Positions 25,761 to 38,244 of a stretch of 64,000 nucleotides of DNA are shown here, piece after piece. The stretch lies in contig NZ_LOCQ01000055.1 in NCBI RefSeq assembly GCF_001677885.1, positions 186,001-250,000 of the forward strand. The letters run 5' to 3'. Both the position numbers and the translations under genes were made by a program. The notes below the pieces were generated by a model, which saw only the letters and a program-made list of their open reading frames with translations, had not been told where the DNA came from and made no database searches. Source of the DNA: Janthinobacterium psychrotolerans. Its GTDB lineage: Bacteria > Pseudomonadota > Gammaproteobacteria > Burkholderiales > Burkholderiaceae_D. The stretch's first letter is position 1. Each line of letters starts with the position of its first letter.

Positions 25761-27277
25761 AGCTGCTCATGACCATACAAGACATCAGTTCGTGGATCAA
25801 GGCTGCCGCCCCGGGCGCGCAGCTGACCTCCGATTCCCGCCGCGTGCAGCGCGGCGATGTGTTTTTCGCCTATGCCGGCGCCGGCCGCTTTATCGCCGCC
25901 GCCATCAAGCTGGGCGCGGCCGCCATCGTGCATGACGAGGCCGAAGGCGATATTTCTTCGGGCGTGCCACACCTGGCCGTGCCTGACTTGAAACGCCAGG
26001 CCGGCCCGATTGCGCACGCCTGTTACGGCATGCCCGACCGCGCCATGTTCAGCGCCGGCGTGACCGGCACCAATGGCAAGACCTCGTGCGCGCTGTGGCT
26101 GGCGCAAGCCCTGGCGCGCCTCGGTGAAACGTCGTCCGTGATCGGCACCCTGGGCGTGGGCCTGTGCAAGGCGCGCGGCGAGATCGACTTCGACGTCACC
26201 GGCTACACCACGCCCGACGCCGTGCTGCTGGCCCGTAAGCTGGCGGTGCTGCGCGACGGCGGCGCGCAGGCGGTGGCGATCGAAGTGTCTTCGATCGGCC
26301 TGGACCAGGACCGCGCGGCCGGCATGCATTTCGATGTCGCCATGTTTACCAACCTCACGCGCGACCACCTCGACTACCATGGCGACATGGCGGCCTACGA
26401 GGCGGCGAAAGTGAAATTGTTCGACTGGCCCGGCCTGAAAACGGCCGTGATCAACCTCGACGACGCCATGGGCCTGCGCCTGGCCGCGCACGTGGCCGGC
26501 AAACCAAAGGGCGAGATTCCCGTCATCGGCTACACCTTGCAGGACGCGGCCAGCGTGCCGGACCTGCCGGGCGTGCTGATGCTGCGTGCCAGCCAGTTCC
26601 GCAGCCGTAACGCCGGCACCGACTTCCAGCTCGAATCGAGCATGGGCACGGCGCCGGTGAAAACCCGTCTGGTGGGCCACTTCAATATCAGCAATGCGCT
26701 GGCCGTGCTGGGCGCCTTGCTGGCCCATGGCGCGCCGCTGCGCGCTGCGCTCGACGCGATCGAGGCCTTGCAGCCGGCGCCGGGGCGCATGCAGCAGGTG
26801 GGCGGCCAGGAAGCGCCGATGATCGTCATCGATTATGCGCACACGCCCGACGCTTTGGAAAAGACCCTGGCCGCCCTGCGCCAGGTGGCGCAGGACCGTG
26901 GTGGCCAGCTGTGGTGCGTGTTCGGCTGCGGCGGCGACCGCGATCCGGGCAAGCGTCCGCAGATGGGCGCCATCGCCCAGCAGGCCGACCATGTGCTGGT
27001 TACCAGCGACAATCCGCGCAGCGAAGATCCGCACGCCATCATCGAGCAGATCGTCGCCGGCATGCGCGAGGACGGTCCGCAGCCGCAGGCGATCGAAGAC
27101 CGCGCCGCCGCCATTCTGTCGGCCATCAAGCATGCCGCCAAGCCGGACGTGATCCTGCTGGCCGGCAAAGGCCATGAGCCGTACCAGGAAATCAAGGGCA
27201 AGAAACTGCCGTTTTCCGACGCCGACCATGCGCAGCTGGCGCTGTCGGCGCGCCTGACCATGATGAGGACCAATTGA
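25757..27277 (+). CDS. murE: UDP-MurNAc-tripeptide synthetase MurE (meso-DAP adding)
   Basis: A 506-residue Mur ligase. ATP loop GVTGTNGKTSCALW, and the DNPRSEDP motif that recognises meso-diaminopimelate rather than lysine, so the wall is DAP-type. GTG 25757 is taken as start because GGAGG is at 25748-25752; the ATG at 25769 is too far from it. Overlaps the ftsI stop (GTGA). Confidence 0.94.
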   Translation: MKLLMTIQDISSWIKAAAPGAQLTSDSRRVQRGDVFFAYAGAGRFIAAAIKLGAAAIVHDEAEGDISSGVPHLAVPDLKRQAGPIAHACYGMPDRAMFSAGVTGTNGKTSCALWLAQALARLGETSSVIGTLGVGLCKARGEIDFDVTGYTTPDAVLLARKLAVLRDGGAQAVAIEVSSIGLDQDRAAGMHFDVAMFTNLTRDHLDYHGDMAAYEAAKVKLFDWPGLKTAVINLDDAMGLRLAAHVAGKPKGEIPVIGYTLQDAASVPDLPGVLMLRASQFRSRNAGTDFQLESSMGTAPVKTRLVGHFNISNALAVLGALLAHGAPLRAALDAIEALQPAPGRMQQVGGQEAPMIVIDYAHTPDALEKTLAALRQVAQDRGGQLWCVFGCGGDRDPGKRPQMGAIAQQADHVLVTSDNPRSEDPHAIIEQIVAGMREDGPQPQAIEDRAAAILSAIKHAAKPDVILLAGKGHEPYQEIKGKKLPFSDADHAQLALSARLTMMRTN

Positions 27278-28719
27278 TGGAGCAGACCGTGCACGCCACA
27301 CTCGCACAAGTGCTGCCAGTATTGGCCTCGGCCGGTACGCGCCTGGCCGGCCGTTCCGACACGCCGTTTGCCGGCGTGACCACCGACAGCCGCCAGGCCG
27401 GCGCCGGCGCGCTGTTCGTCGCCCTGCGCGGCGAGCGTTTCGACGCCCATGATTTCCTGCTTGACGTGGCGCGCCAGGGCGTGGCGGCGGTGATCGTCGA
27501 AGACCTGCCCGAGGGCTGGGACGACAGCAAGGTCGCCGCCATTGTCGTGCCCGACACCCTGGTGGCGCTGGGCCGCATCGCCAACTTCTGGCGCCGCCAG
27601 TTCGACCTGCCGGTGATCGGCGTGACCGGCAGCAACGGCAAGACCACCGTCAAGGAAATGCTGTCGTCCATCCTGGCCGCCGCCTTCGGCGAGCAGGACC
27701 GCCTGGCCACGCGCGGCAACCTGAATAATGAAATCGGCGTGCCGCTGACCCTGTTCCGCCTGGCCGCCCACCATGACGCGGCCGTGATCGAGATGGGCAT
27801 GAACCATCCCGGTGAAATCGCGCGCCTGGCGGCGATTGCCGAGCCGACCGTGGCGATGGTCAACAACGCCCAGCGCGAACACCAGGAATTCATGCACACG
27901 GTGGAGGCGGTGGCGCGCGAGAACGGCGCCGCGCTGGCCGCCTTGCCGCAAGACGGCGTGGCCGTGTTCCCGCACGGCGACGAATTCACGCCCTTGTGGC
28001 AGGAACTCGCGGGCACGCGCCGCGCGATCCTCTTCGGCCTGTCGAAAGACGCCGAAGTGAGCTGCACCCACCGCGCCGCCGAGGACTTCGGCAGCGACCT
28101 GTTCGTCAGCGTGCGAGACGAGCAGGGCGGCGTGCAGCAGTTTTTTGTCGGCCTGCAGGCGGCCGGCGAGCATAACGTGAAAAACGCGCTGGCCGCCGTT
28201 GCCTGCGCGTTCGGCGCCGGCGTCAGGCTGGACGCCATCAAACAGGGCCTCGAAGCGTTCGCGCCGGTGGCCGGGCGATTGCAGCACAAGCGGGCGATGA
28301 ACGGCGCGACCGTCATCGACGACAGCTACAACGCCAACCCCGATTCGGCGCGCGCGGCCATCGACGTGCTGGCGCAAGCCGGCGCGCCGCGCATCCTGGT
28401 GCTGGGCGAAATGGGGGAAGTGGGCTCGCAAGGGCAGCAGTTCCACGAAGAGATCGGCGCCTACGCCGCCGCCAAAGGCATCGAGCACGTGCTGGCGACG
28501 GGCGGCCTGGCGCGCCATATGGTCGCCTCCGGCAACGGCGCGGGGACAGGCACGGTCGTGGAGTATTTCGAACAATTCGACGGTTTGCTGGCGGCGCTCG
28601 ACGCGCTGCTGGCGGCCCGTTCGGATGCAACAGTATTGATCAAGGGCTCCCGCTTCATGAAAATGGAACGGGCCGTGCAGCATTTGATTGGTTCAAACAA
28701 TAACAAGGAAGCTCACTAA
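27277..28719 (+). CDS. murF: UDP-MurNAc-pentapeptide synthetase MurF
   Basis: A 480-residue ligase adding D-Ala-D-Ala. ATP loop [24 protein letters not shown] and the [10 protein letters not shown] motif are diagnostic. ATG 27277 shares one base with the murE stop; GAGGA is 7 bases upstream. A TTG at 27274 is a less likely start. Confidence 0.95.
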   Translation: MEQTVHATLAQVLPVLASAGTRLAGRSDTPFAGVTTDSRQAGAGALFVALRGERFDAHDFLLDVARQGVAAVIVEDLPEGWDDSKVAAIVVPDTLVALGRIANFWRRQFDLPVIGVTGSNGKTTVKEMLSSILAAAFGEQDRLATRGNLNNEIGVPLTLFRLAAHHDAAVIEMGMNHPGEIARLAAIAEPTVAMVNNAQREHQEFMHTVEAVARENGAALAALPQDGVAVFPHGDEFTPLWQELAGTRRAILFGLSKDAEVSCTHRAAEDFGSDLFVSVRDEQGGVQQFFVGLQAAGEHNVKNALAAVACAFGAGVRLDAIKQGLEAFAPVAGRLQHKRAMNGATVIDDSYNANPDSARAAIDVLAQAGAPRILVLGEMGEVGSQGQQFHEEIGAYAAAKGIEHVLATGGLARHMVASGNGAGTGTVVEYFEQFDGLLAALDALLAARSDATVLIKGSRFMKMERAVQHLIGSNNNKEAH

Positions 28720-28721
28720 TC

Positions 28722-29897
28722 ATGCTGCTCTGGCTCGCTCATTATTTCCAGGACGACATTGGCCCACTGCGGGTCTTTAACTTCATCACCTTTCGCGCCG
28801 TCTTCGCCACCCTGACCGCCATCCTGATCGGCCTGGTCGCCGGCCCGGCCGTCATCCGCATGCTCACGCGCCTGAAAGTTGGCCAGGCCGTGCGCACCGA
28901 CGGTCCGCAAACGCACCTGAAAAAACACGGCACGCCCACCATGGGCGGCGTGCTGATCCTGATCGCCATCGGCATTTCCACTTTGCTGTGGTGCGACCTG
29001 TCGAACCGCTTTATCTGGCCGGTGCTGATCGTCACCCTGGGCTTTGGCGCCATCGGCTGGGCCGACGACTACCGCAAGGTGGTGCACCAGGACCCGGAAG
29101 GCATGCGCTCGCGCGAAAAATATTTCTGGCAGTCGCTGATCGGCCTGGCCGCGGCCTTCTACCTGGCGTTCTCGGTGTCGATTTCCGAACCGAACGCGGG
29201 CCAGGTGTGGAACCTGATCTACGCCTGGGTGCAGTCCGGTTTTGCGATGGACCTGCCACCGAAGGCCGACCTGATCGTACCGTTCTTCAAGACCATCAGC
29301 TATCCGCTGGGCGTGTGGGGCTTTATCGCGCTGACGTATTGCGTGATCGTCGGCACCAGCAACGCCGTCAATTTCACCGATGGCCTCGATGGCCTGGCCA
29401 TCATGCCGACCGTGATGGTGGGCACGGCCCTGGGCCTGTTCGCCTACCTGACCGGCAACGCCACCTATGCGCGCTACCTGTTCATCCCGCATATTCCGGG
29501 CGCCGGCGAACTGGTGATCTTCTGCGGCGCGCTGGCCGGCTCCGGCCTGGCCTTCCTATGGTATAACACGCACCCCGCCAAGGTATTCATGGGCGACGTC
29601 GGCGCGCTGGCACTGGGCGGCGCGCTCGGCACCATCGCCGTCATCGTGCGCCAGGAAATCGTGCTGTTCATCATGGGCGGCATCTTCGTGGTCGAAACGC
29701 TGTCGGTGATCATCCAGGTGGCGTGGTTCAAATATACCAAGAAGCGCTATGGCGTGGGCCGCCGCGTATTTTTGATGGCACCGCTGCACCACCATTTTGA
29801 ACAAAAAGGCTGGAAAGAGACGCAGGTTGTCGTGCGTTTCTGGATCATCACCATGATGCTGGTGCTGCTCGGCCTGACCACCCTGAAGCTGCGCTGA
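28722..29897 (+). CDS. mraY: Phospho-MurNAc-pentapeptide transferase MraY
   Basis: A 391-residue, ten-helix inner-membrane enzyme making lipid I from UDP-MurNAc-pentapeptide and undecaprenyl phosphate. Signatures: [18 protein letters not shown] (catalytic Asp pair), [10 protein letters not shown] and the cytoplasmic loop MAPLHHHFE. Its stop overlaps the murD ATG by one base. Confidence 0.96.
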   Translation: MLLWLAHYFQDDIGPLRVFNFITFRAVFATLTAILIGLVAGPAVIRMLTRLKVGQAVRTDGPQTHLKKHGTPTMGGVLILIAIGISTLLWCDLSNRFIWPVLIVTLGFGAIGWADDYRKVVHQDPEGMRSREKYFWQSLIGLAAAFYLAFSVSISEPNAGQVWNLIYAWVQSGFAMDLPPKADLIVPFFKTISYPLGVWGFIALTYCVIVGTSNAVNFTDGLDGLAIMPTVMVGTALGLFAYLTGNATYARYLFIPHIPGAGELVIFCGALAGSGLAFLWYNTHPAKVFMGDVGALALGGALGTIAVIVRQEIVLFIMGGIFVVETLSVIIQVAWFKYTKKRYGVGRRVFLMAPLHHHFEQKGWKETQVVVRFWIITMMLVLLGLTTLKLR

Positions 29898-31453
29898 TGA
29901 TGTACGCCAATCAAACCGCACTGGTACTGGGGCTCGGCGAGTCCGGCCTGGCGATGGCCCTGTGGCTGGCCCGCAGCGGCGCAGCGGTGCGCGTGGCCGA
30001 CACGCGCGAAGCGCCCGAGCGCCTGGCCGCCTTGCGCGAAGCAGTGCCAAACGCGCAGTTCGTCGCCGGTGCATTTAATGCTGAACTGCTCGATGGTGTC
30101 GACTTTGTCGCCGTCAGCCCGGGCCTGGCGCCGCAGCGCGAACTGGCGTCCATCGCGCCGGCGGCGGCTGACAGCAATATCCCCGTCTGGGGCGAGATCG
30201 AACTGTTTGCCCAGGCGCTGGCCGCGCTGAAAACAGAACGCGGCTATGCACCGAAAGTCATCGCCATTACCGGCACCAACGGCAAAACCACCGTCACCAG
30301 CCTGGTGGGCCTGCTGTGCGAACGGGCCGGCCTGGCCTCGCGCGTGGCCGGCAATATCAGCCCGGCCGCGCTTGACGTGCTGCGCGAAGTGCTCGACGCG
30401 CAGCCGGTACCGGCAGTGCCGGAAGAAGGCGCGGAAGTGCTGGAGCCGCTTGCCGGCAGCCTGCCGCAGGCGTGGATACTCGAATTGTCGAGCTTCCAGC
30501 TGCACACCACCTTCAGCCTGCAGGCCGATGCGGCCACGGTATTGAATCTGTCGCAGGATCACCTGGACTGGCATGGCGACATGGCCGCCTATGCTGCTGA
30601 CAAGGCGCGCATCTTTGGCGAGCACACGGTGCGCGTGCTGAACCGCGACGACGCGGCGGTGATGCGCATGCGGCATGCCATGGTCGAGACCGTCACCTTT
30701 GGCACCAGCGAACCACAGGAAGCCGACAGCTTTGGCCTGGTCAACGAGCGCGGCGTGTACTGGCTGGCGCAGGCCGTGCCGAGCGAAGAAGTGATCGAGA
30801 AAAAGCGCAGGAAAAACGATCCGGCGCCCGAAGCCGTGCCGACCATGGCGAAAAAACTGATGCCGGCCGACGCCCTGAAAATCCGCGGCCAGCACAATGC
30901 TTCGAACGCGCTGGCGGCGCTGGCGCTGTGCCGCGCCATCGGCCTGCCGTTCGCGCCGCTGCTGCATGGCTTGCGCGAATACCAGGGCGAGCCGCACCGC
31001 GTGGAACTGGTCACGGCCGTCAATGAAGTCGAATACTACGACGACAGCAAGGGCACCAACGTGGGCGCCACGGTGGCAGCCATCAATGGCCTGGGCAAGG
31101 CCTTTGGCGGTGCGGATCAACGCCTGGTGCTGATCGCCGGCGGCGACGGCAAGGGCCAGGATTTCTCGCCCCTGGCCGAACCGGTGTCGCGCCATGTGCG
31201 CGCCGTGCTGCTGATCGGGCGCGATGCGCCGGCGCTGCGCGCCGCGCTCGAACCATCGGGCGTGGAGCTGCTCGACTGCGCCAGCTTGGCCGAAGCGGTG
31301 CAGCAGGCGTCAAGCCTGGCCCAACCTGGTGACGCGGTGCTGCTGTCGCCGGCCTGCGCCAGCCTGGACATGTTCAAGAACTATGCGCACCGCGCGCAGG
31401 TGTTTGTCGACGCCGTGCGCGACATCGCGCTGGATAACGGACAGGATCTCTGA
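29897..31453 (+). CDS. murD: UDP-MurNAc-L-Ala-D-Glu synthetase MurD
   Basis: A 518-residue ligase adding D-glutamate; longer than the usual ~440-450 because of extra sequence around residues 165-190 and 285-320 ([16 protein letters not shown] region). ATP loop [15 protein letters not shown] and C-terminal YYDDSKGTN and [10 protein letters not shown] motifs are clear. Two adjacent ATGs at 29897 and 29900 are possible starts. Confidence 0.94.
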   Translation: MMYANQTALVLGLGESGLAMALWLARSGAAVRVADTREAPERLAALREAVPNAQFVAGAFNAELLDGVDFVAVSPGLAPQRELASIAPAAADSNIPVWGEIELFAQALAALKTERGYAPKVIAITGTNGKTTVTSLVGLLCERAGLASRVAGNISPAALDVLREVLDAQPVPAVPEEGAEVLEPLAGSLPQAWILELSSFQLHTTFSLQADAATVLNLSQDHLDWHGDMAAYAADKARIFGEHTVRVLNRDDAAVMRMRHAMVETVTFGTSEPQEADSFGLVNERGVYWLAQAVPSEEVIEKKRRKNDPAPEAVPTMAKKLMPADALKIRGQHNASNALAALALCRAIGLPFAPLLHGLREYQGEPHRVELVTAVNEVEYYDDSKGTNVGATVAAINGLGKAFGGADQRLVLIAGGDGKGQDFSPLAEPVSRHVRAVLLIGRDAPALRAALEPSGVELLDCASLAEAVQQASSLAQPGDAVLLSPACASLDMFKNYAHRAQVFVDAVRDIALDNGQDL

Positions 31454-32664
31454 TGGCCTTCCAGCTGCCTTTCGGTTTCGGTTCCGGCTCGGCTGCCAAG
31501 CCGCTGGACGGCCGCGCGCGGCAGTCGAAGATGATGGACTACGACCAGCCGCTGATCTGGGTGGTGCTGCTGCTGATGCTGCTGGGCATGGTGATGGTGT
31601 ATTCGGCCTCGATTTCGCTGTCGGACGCGCGCAAGTTCGCCGCCTACACCAACAATTATTTCGTCGTGCGCCAGGCGCTGTTCATCGGCGTGTCGATCAT
31701 CGCCAGCGCGCTGGTGTTCCGCATCCGCGTCGCCACCTGGCAGAAGATCGCGCCGTGGCTGTTCATCGGCACCCTGGTGCTGCTGGTGATGGTGCTCATT
31801 CCCGGCCTGGGCGTGTCGGTCAATGGCGGCCGCCGCTGGCTGAACCTGCCGGGCCTGCGTCCGCAGCCTTCCGAGCTGATGAAGGTGGTGATGGTGCTGT
31901 ACGCGGCCGACTACACGGTGCGCAAGCAGGAATACATGCACAAGCTGACCAAGGGCTTCATGCCGATGGCGCTGGCCGTCAGTTTCGTTGGCCTCTTGCT
32001 GCTGATGGAGCCCGACCTGGGCGCCTTTGGCGTGATCGTCTGCATCGCCATGGGCATCCTGTTTTTGGGTGGCGTCAACGCCATCTGGTTCGGTGGCATC
32101 GGCGCCATGCTGACGGCCATTTTCGTTACCATCATCGCGCTGTCGAAATTTCGCCGCGAGCGCTTCTTTGCCTATTTGGACCCGTGGCAGGAAGACAATG
32201 CGCTGAACAAGGCCTACCAGCTGACGCACTCGCTGATCGCGTTCGGGCGCGGCGAACTGTTTGGCGTGGGCCTGGGCGGCAGCGTGGAAAAACTCCATTA
32301 CCTGCCTGAAGCACATACCGACTTCCTGCTGGCCGTGATCGGCGAGGAACTGGGCCTGGTGGGCGTGCTGATCGTGATCGGCATGTTCTACTGGATTATC
32401 AAGCGCGCCTTCGATATCGGCCGCCAGGCGATCGCCATCGACCAGACCTTTGCCGGCCTGACGGCCAAGGGCATCGCCATCTGGATCGGCGTGCAGACCT
32501 TCATCAACATGGGCGTGAACCTGGGCCTGCTGCCGACCAAGGGGCTGACCCTGCCTTTGATGAGCTATGGCGGCACGGGCGTACTGATCAACTGTATCGG
32601 CCTGGCGATCCTGCTGCGCATCGATTATGAAAACCGGATCCTGATGCGCGGGGGCCGGCTATGA
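31453..32664 (+). CDS. ftsW: Lipid II polymerase FtsW (SEDS family)
   Basis: A 403-residue SEDS glycosyltransferase polymerising septal glycan strands with FtsI. Ten TM segments; motifs [21 protein letters not shown] and GGTGVLINC near the end are typical. Cytoplasmic N-terminus of ~35 residues. One-base overlap with murD; stop overlaps murG. Confidence 0.95.
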   Translation: MAFQLPFGFGSGSAAKPLDGRARQSKMMDYDQPLIWVVLLLMLLGMVMVYSASISLSDARKFAAYTNNYFVVRQALFIGVSIIASALVFRIRVATWQKIAPWLFIGTLVLLVMVLIPGLGVSVNGGRRWLNLPGLRPQPSELMKVVMVLYAADYTVRKQEYMHKLTKGFMPMALAVSFVGLLLLMEPDLGAFGVIVCIAMGILFLGGVNAIWFGGIGAMLTAIFVTIIALSKFRRERFFAYLDPWQEDNALNKAYQLTHSLIAFGRGELFGVGLGGSVEKLHYLPEAHTDFLLAVIGEELGLVGVLIVIGMFYWIIKRAFDIGRQAIAIDQTFAGLTAKGIAIWIGVQTFINMGVNLGLLPTKGLTLPLMSYGGTGVLINCIGLAILLRIDYENRILMRGGRL

Positions 32665-33752
32665 GCACTGTAAAGAACTTGAAGACGAAAAAACTGATGA
32701 TCATGGCGGCCGGCACCGGCGGCCATATTTTCCCTGGCCTGGCGATCGCGCAAACCATGATCGCGCGCGGCTGGGAAGTGAGCTGGCTGGGCACGACCCA
32801 CGGCATGGAGCAGGAACTGGTGCCGAAAAGCGGCATCGCCATGGACGCCATCGCATTTTCGGGCATGCGCGGCAAGGGCCTGGGCCACACGGTCAAGGGC
32901 GGCTTCAAGATGATCGCCAGCCTGTTCGCGATCCGCGGCTTTATTGCGCGCCGCAAGCCCGACGTGGTGATGGGCATGGGAGGTTATGTGACGGTGCCTG
33001 GCGGCCTGGTGGCGCGCCTGTCCGGCGTGCCGCTGGTGCTGGTCAATGCCGATGCGGCATTACTGTTGTCGAACAAGACACTGCTTCCGCTGGCACAGCA
33101 GGTATGCTTCGGCTTCCCTGCGGAGTTTGGCGATGCGGCCAGCAAGGCGGTCGTCACCGGCAACCCGGTGCGCGCGGAAATCCTGGCGATGGCGCCGCCG
33201 GCGGCGCGCTTCGAACACCGCGCTGGTCCCTTGCGCATTCTGGTGGTGGGCGGCAGCCTGGGCGCGAAGGCGCTCAACGACAGCCTGCCGGCCGCGCTGG
33301 CCTTGATGCCCGAGGGCGAGCGGCCTTTGGTGACGCACCAGTCGGGCAAGAAGAATATCGACGCCCTGCGCGCCTCGTACGGCGCGGCGGGCGTGACGGC
33401 CCATGTGGTCGACTTTATCGACGACATGGCCGAGGCCTATGCGGCGGCCGACCTGGTGATCTGCCGCGCTGGCGCCATCACCTTGTCGGAGCTGACGGCG
33501 GCCGGCGTGGCCAGCGTGCTGGTACCGCTGGTGGCGTCGACCACCAGCCACCAGCGCAATAACGCGCAATGGATGGCGCAGCAGGGCGCGGCGATACACC
33601 TGCCGCAAACGGAAATGAATCCGGCGGCGCTGGCGGCGATGCTGGCGTCGTTGACGCGCGAGAGCTGCCAGCAGATGGCGCAGGCGGCGCTGGCGGCAGG
33701 CAAGCGCGACGCCAATGAGGCGATCGCACACGTATTGGAACAATTGGCATGA
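32661..33752 (+). CDS. murG: Lipid II synthase MurG
   Basis: A 363-residue GT-B N-acetylglucosaminyltransferase converting lipid I to lipid [18 protein letters not shown] (donor/lipid loop), [12 protein letters not shown] and the C-terminal [16 protein letters not shown] and [10 protein letters not shown] motifs. ATGA overlap with ftsW. Confidence 0.95.
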   Translation: MSTVKNLKTKKLMIMAAGTGGHIFPGLAIAQTMIARGWEVSWLGTTHGMEQELVPKSGIAMDAIAFSGMRGKGLGHTVKGGFKMIASLFAIRGFIARRKPDVVMGMGGYVTVPGGLVARLSGVPLVLVNADAALLLSNKTLLPLAQQVCFGFPAEFGDAASKAVVTGNPVRAEILAMAPPAARFEHRAGPLRILVVGGSLGAKALNDSLPAALALMPEGERPLVTHQSGKKNIDALRASYGAAGVTAHVVDFIDDMAEAYAAADLVICRAGAITLSELTAAGVASVLVPLVASTTSHQRNNAQWMAQQGAAIHLPQTEMNPAALAAMLASLTRESCQQMAQAALAAGKRDANEAIAHVLEQLA

Positions 33753-33762
33753 GGTTAGTTCT

Positions 33763-35166
33763 GTGAAGCATAAAGTAAACAATATCCACTTTGTCGGCAT
33801 CGGCGGCAGCGGCATGAGCGGCATCGCCGAAGTGCTGGTCAATCTCGGCTACAAGGTGTCGGGCTCGGACTTGGGCAGCAATGCGGCCACGCAGCGCCTG
33901 GCCAGCCTGGGCGCGACCATCATGCTCGGCCACGCGGCCGAACACGTCGGCGACGCCGATGCGGTGGTGACCTCGGGCGCCGTGCCGCAAGACAATCCGG
34001 AAGTGGCGGCCGCGCGCGCGCGCAAGATCCCCCTGGTGCCGCGCGCCGTGATGCTGGGCGAATTGATGCGCCTCAAACGCGGCATCGCGATTGCCGGCAC
34101 CCACGGCAAGACCACCACCACCAGCCTGGTCGCCTCCGTGCTGGCACAGGGCGGACTCGATCCGACCTTTGTGATCGGTGGCCGGCTGACCAGCGCCGGC
34201 GCCAACGCCAAGCTCGGCTCGGGCGACTACCTGGTGGCCGAAGCGGACGAATCGGACGCCTCGTTCCTGAACCTGACGCCGATGATCGAAGTGATCACCA
34301 ATATCGACGCCGATCACATGGACACCTACGAGCACGATTTTGAAAAGCTCAAGCAGGCCTTCGTGCAGTTCACGCACCGCCTGCCGTTCTATGGCCGCGC
34401 CATGCTGTGCGTCGACGATCCGCACGTGCGCGCCATCATCCCGTTCGTCACCAAGCCGGTCACCACCTACGGCTTTGCCGAAGACGCCGAAGTGCGCGCC
34501 ATCAATGCGCGCGCCGTCGGCCTGGAAATGCATTTCACGGTGCTGCAGGAAGGCTATCCGGCACTGGACGTGGTGCTGAACCAGCCCGGCATGCACAATG
34601 TGCAGAACGCCTGTTCGGCGATTGCGATTGCGCGCGAGATCGGCATCGCCGACAGCGCCACCCAGCAGGGCCTGGCCGAGTTTTCCGGCGTGGGCCGCCG
34701 CTTCACGCGCTATGGCGAGGTGGCGCTGCCGAACGGCGGCAGCTTTGCGCTGGTCGACGATTTCGGCCACCACCCGGTGGAAACCGAAGTCACGCTGGCC
34801 GCCGCGCGCGCCGCGTATCCGGGCCGGCGCCTGGTGCTGGCGTTCCAGCCGCACCGCTACAGCCGCACGCGCGACCTGTTCGAAGACTTCGTCAAGGTGC
34901 TCGGCGCGCCCGACGTGCTGCTGCTGTCGGAAGTGTATGCGGCCGGCGAAGCGCCGATTGTGGCTGCCGATGGCCGTTCGCTGGCACATGCGTTGCGCGC
35001 GCGCGGCAAGATCGAACCGATTTTCGTCGAATCGATGACCGACATGGCCGACACCATCATGAGCGTGGCGCGCGACGGCGACGTCGTGCTGACCATGGGC
35101 GCGGGCTCGATCAGCGGCATTCCGCAACAACTGACCACATTTCCATCCAACACCGCAAAGGCCTGA
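33763..35166 (+). CDS. murC: UDP-MurNAc:L-alanine ligase MurC
   Basis: A 467-residue ligase starting the peptide stem. [17 protein letters not shown] at the N-terminus, ATP loop [12 protein letters not shown], and [10 protein letters not shown]. Starts at GTG 33763, with GAGG at 33751-33754; extending further upstream would cut into murG. Confidence 0.95.
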   Translation: MKHKVNNIHFVGIGGSGMSGIAEVLVNLGYKVSGSDLGSNAATQRLASLGATIMLGHAAEHVGDADAVVTSGAVPQDNPEVAAARARKIPLVPRAVMLGELMRLKRGIAIAGTHGKTTTTSLVASVLAQGGLDPTFVIGGRLTSAGANAKLGSGDYLVAEADESDASFLNLTPMIEVITNIDADHMDTYEHDFEKLKQAFVQFTHRLPFYGRAMLCVDDPHVRAIIPFVTKPVTTYGFAEDAEVRAINARAVGLEMHFTVLQEGYPALDVVLNQPGMHNVQNACSAIAIAREIGIADSATQQGLAEFSGVGRRFTRYGEVALPNGGSFALVDDFGHHPVETEVTLAAARAAYPGRRLVLAFQPHRYSRTRDLFEDFVKVLGAPDVLLLSEVYAAGEAPIVAADGRSLAHALRARGKIEPIFVESMTDMADTIMSVARDGDVVLTMGAGSISGIPQQLTTFPSNTAKA

Positions 35167-35167
35167 C

Positions 35168-36136
35168 GTGAACGCAGCTTCAGCTATCGATGTAAAACAA
35201 TTGGGCAAGGTCGGCGTGCTGTTCGGCGGCCGCTCGGCCGAGCGCGAAGTGTCGCTGATGTCGGGCGCCGGCGTGCTGGCCGCCTTGCAAAGCCAGGGCG
35301 TCGACGCGCACGGTTTCGACACGGGCGAGCGGTCGCTGGCCGAGCTGGCAGCCGAGAAATTTGACCGCGTCTTTATCGCGCTGCACGGCCGCTTCGGCGA
35401 AGACGGCAGCCTGCAAGGCGCACTGGAACAGCTGGGCATTCCGTACACGGGCAGTGGCGTGATGGCCTGCTCGGTCGGCATGGACAAGGTCTATACCAAG
35501 ATGATCTGGCTGATGCACAAGCTGCCGACGCCGCAATACGCGGTGCTGGACGATGCGTCGGATCTGGCGCAGGTGGCCGGGCAACTGGGCCTGCCGCTGA
35601 TCGTCAAGCCGCCGCACGAGGGGTCGAGCATCGGCATCACCACCGTGCACGAAGTGTCGGCGTTCCAGGGCGCGTATGACATCGCCGCCGGCCTGGACGA
35701 CTCGGTGCTGGCCGAGCAGTTCATTACCGGCCGTGAATTTACCGTGGCGATCCTGGGCCAGGGCGCCACCGCGCGCGCGCTGCCGCCGATCGAAATCGTC
35801 GCGCCGCAAGGCAATTACGACTACCAGAACAAGTATTTTACGGATGTGACCCAGTATTTCTGTCCGCCGCAGCTGGACGCGGCCATCATCGCCGAGATGG
35901 AGCGCATCGCGCTGGCCGCCTATCGCGCGCTGGGCTGCGAAGGCTGGGGACGGGTCGATGTGTTGATGCGCAATGCCGACAGCGCGCTGTTCCTGCTGGA
36001 AGTGAACACCTCGCCCGGCATGACGGGCCATTCGCTGGTGCCGATGGCGGCGCGCGCGGTGGGCATCAGCTATGAAGACCTGTGCCTTGAAATTGTCGCT
36101 TCGGCACGCCTGAAGATCAACAAGGGACAGCACTGA
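35168..36136 (+). CDS. ddl: D-alanine-D-alanine ligase
   Basis: A 322-residue ATP-grasp enzyme supplying the D-Ala-D-Ala dipeptide for Mur[33 protein letters not shown] and [15 protein letters not shown] are diagnostic of DdlB. GTG start at 35168, one base after the murC stop, with AAGG 35158-35161. Confidence 0.95.
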   Translation: MNAASAIDVKQLGKVGVLFGGRSAEREVSLMSGAGVLAALQSQGVDAHGFDTGERSLAELAAEKFDRVFIALHGRFGEDGSLQGALEQLGIPYTGSGVMACSVGMDKVYTKMIWLMHKLPTPQYAVLDDASDLAQVAGQLGLPLIVKPPHEGSSIGITTVHEVSAFQGAYDIAAGLDDSVLAEQFITGREFTVAILGQGATARALPPIEIVAPQGNYDYQNKYFTDVTQYFCPPQLDAAIIAEMERIALAAYRALGCEGWGRVDVLMRNADSALFLLEVNTSPGMTGHSLVPMAARAVGISYEDLCLEIVASARLKINKGQH

Positions 36137-36137
36137 T

Positions 36138-36956
36138 ATGTGGCACGACGCTAGAAGCCTCAATACGACCGCCAACGGCCTGATGGCCTTTGTCCTTGTC
36201 GTGTGCGTGGCCGCCGGCGTGTGGTGGGTGTCGCAGCGCCCGATGTTCGACCTGCGCACCATCAAGGTGGAAAGCGCCGATGCGAAGGGGCTGCGCCATG
36301 TGAATTACCTGACCCTGCGCGCCGGCACGCAGAACCGCATCAAGGGCAATTTCTTCACCAGCAATCTGGAGAGCGTGCGCGGGGTGTTCGAATCGGTGCC
36401 CTGGGTGCGCCGCGCCAGCGTGCGCCGCGAGTGGCCGAACCAGCTGATCGTGGCGCTGGAAGAACACGAGGCGCTCGGCACCTGGGGCGAGGACGGCCGC
36501 CTGCTGTCGGTCAAGGGCGATGTGTTTACGGCCAACGTGGCCGAAGCCGAGGACGACCATGAATTGCCCGCGTTTTCGGGGCCGGACGGCAGCGAGAAGG
36601 ACGTGCTGGCGACCTATGTGAACCTGGCAAAATGGTTCGCGCCGTTGAAGATGGCGCCCGAATCGCTGTCGCTGTCGAGCCGCTATGCGTGGACCGTCAA
36701 ACTGAACAACGGCATGAGCGTGGCGCTGGGGCGCGAACAGAATCACACGACATTGAAGGCGCGCGTCGACCGGCTGGTGGGGATTTACCCGCAGCTGGCC
36801 AGCCGCCTGGACAATATCGACACCATCGACATGCGTTACCAGAATGGCCTGGCCCTGAGTTCGGCCGGTCTGGTGATACCGGCCGAAGGCAAGGATGGCA
36901 GGCCGGTGCCGGCCATCAAGAAGAAAAACAGCAGTCCAATCAAGAAGCCGGCTTGA
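36138..36956 (+). CDS. ftsQ: Cell division protein FtsQ
   Basis: A 272-residue bitopic protein: short cytoplasmic tail, TM helix ~15-33, POTRA-like region (FDLRTIKVESAD...LTLRAGTQ), then the FtsQ domain (PWVRRASVRREWPNQLIVALEEHEALG...). The C-terminus is lysine-rich. Recruits FtsL/B to the septum. Confidence 0.93.
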   Translation: MWHDARSLNTTANGLMAFVLVVCVAAGVWWVSQRPMFDLRTIKVESADAKGLRHVNYLTLRAGTQNRIKGNFFTSNLESVRGVFESVPWVRRASVRREWPNQLIVALEEHEALGTWGEDGRLLSVKGDVFTANVAEAEDDHELPAFSGPDGSEKDVLATYVNLAKWFAPLKMAPESLSLSSRYAWTVKLNNGMSVALGREQNHTTLKARVDRLVGIYPQLASRLDNIDTIDMRYQNGLALSSAGLVIPAEGKDGRPVPAIKKKNSSPIKKPA

Positions 36957-37011
36957 CCTCCGGCATGACCAGATACTTACCAACAATAGCCCAAAAAACT
37001 AGGCGACAGAA

Positions 37012-38244
37012 ATGACAAAAGACGCGAAAAACCTGATCGTCGGCCTCGACATCGGCACCTCGAAAGTGGTGGCGGTGGTTGCCGAAGTGATGTCCGACGG
37101 ACGCCACGAAGTGATCGGGCTGGGCCAGCACGAATCGAAGGGCCTGAAAAAAGGCGTGGTGGTCAATATCGAGGCGACGGTGGAATCGATACAGCGCGCG
37201 CTCGAAGAGGCCGAGCTGATGGCCGACTGCAAGATCCGCAATGTGTATGCCGGCATCGCGGGCAGCCATATCCGCAGTTTCAATTCGAGCGGCATGGTGG
37301 CCATCAAGGACAAGGAGGTGACGGCCACTGACGTGGCGCGCGTCATCGAGACGGCAAAAGCGGTTAACATTCCGACCGACCAGCAGTTGCTGCATACGGT
37401 GCCGCAGGAATTCATCGTCGACAGCCAGGAAGATGTGCGCGAGCCGATCGGCATGAGCGGCATCCGCCTCGAAGTCAAGGTGCATATCGTGACCGGCGCC
37501 GTGTCGGCGGTGCAGAACATCGTCAAGTGCGTGCGCCGCTGCGGCCTGGAAGTGTCGGACCTGATCCTGCAGCCGATGGCCTCGGCCGACGCGGTGCTGA
37601 CGCCCGATGAAAAAGAGCTGGGCGTGGTCCTGATCGACATCGGCGGCGGCACTACCGACGTGGCGGTGTTTTCCGATGGCGCGATCCGCCATACGGCAGT
37701 GATCCCGATCGCCGGCGACCAGATTACCAACGACATCGCGATGGCGCTGCGTACGCCGACCGCTGAAGCGGAAGAGATCAAGATCCGCTACGGCGTGGCC
37801 AAGCAGGTGCTGGCCGATCCGGGCGAATCGCTGGAGGTGCCGGGCCTGGGCGACCGTGGTCCGCGCAACCTGTCGCGCCAGGCGCTGGCGGCGGTGATCG
37901 AGCCGCGGGTGGAAGAACTGTTTGCGATGGTGCACCAGGTGGTGCGCGAGTCGGGCTACGAAGGTGTGCTGTCGTCGGGCATCGTGCTCACGGGCGGCAC
38001 CTCCATCATGCCCGGCATGGTGGAAATGGCGGAAGACATCTTTTTGAAACCGGCGCGCCTCGGCACGCCGGAGTATCGCGGTCAGCTGGCCGACGTGGTG
38101 CGCAGTCCGCGCTACGCGACCGTGCTGGGACTACTGCTGGAAGCGAAAAAGCAATACCTGCGCGGGCATATCGTGACGCGCCAGGATGGCTCGGTGAAGG
38201 CAGTCTGGCAGCGCATGAAGGAATGGTTTTTAGGGAATTTTTAA
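37012..38244 (+). CDS. ftsA: Cell division protein FtsA
   Basis: A 410-residue actin-like ATPase tethering FtsZ to the membrane. VGLDIGTSKVVAVV (phosphate 1), the SHUT-like 1C domain ~85-160, IDIGGGTTDVAVF (phosphate 2), and a C-terminal amphipathic helix (VWQRMKEWFLGNF) for membrane binding. Confidence 0.96.
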   Translation: MTKDAKNLIVGLDIGTSKVVAVVAEVMSDGRHEVIGLGQHESKGLKKGVVVNIEATVESIQRALEEAELMADCKIRNVYAGIAGSHIRSFNSSGMVAIKDKEVTATDVARVIETAKAVNIPTDQQLLHTVPQEFIVDSQEDVREPIGMSGIRLEVKVHIVTGAVSAVQNIVKCVRRCGLEVSDLILQPMASADAVLTPDEKELGVVLIDIGGGTTDVAVFSDGAIRHTAVIPIAGDQITNDIAMALRTPTAEAEEIKIRYGVAKQVLADPGESLEVPGLGDRGPRNLSRQALAAVIEPRVEELFAMVHQVVRESGYEGVLSSGIVLTGGTSIMPGMVEMAEDIFLKPARLGTPEYRGQLADVVRSPRYATVLGLLLEAKKQYLRGHIVTRQDGSVKAVWQRMKEWFLGNF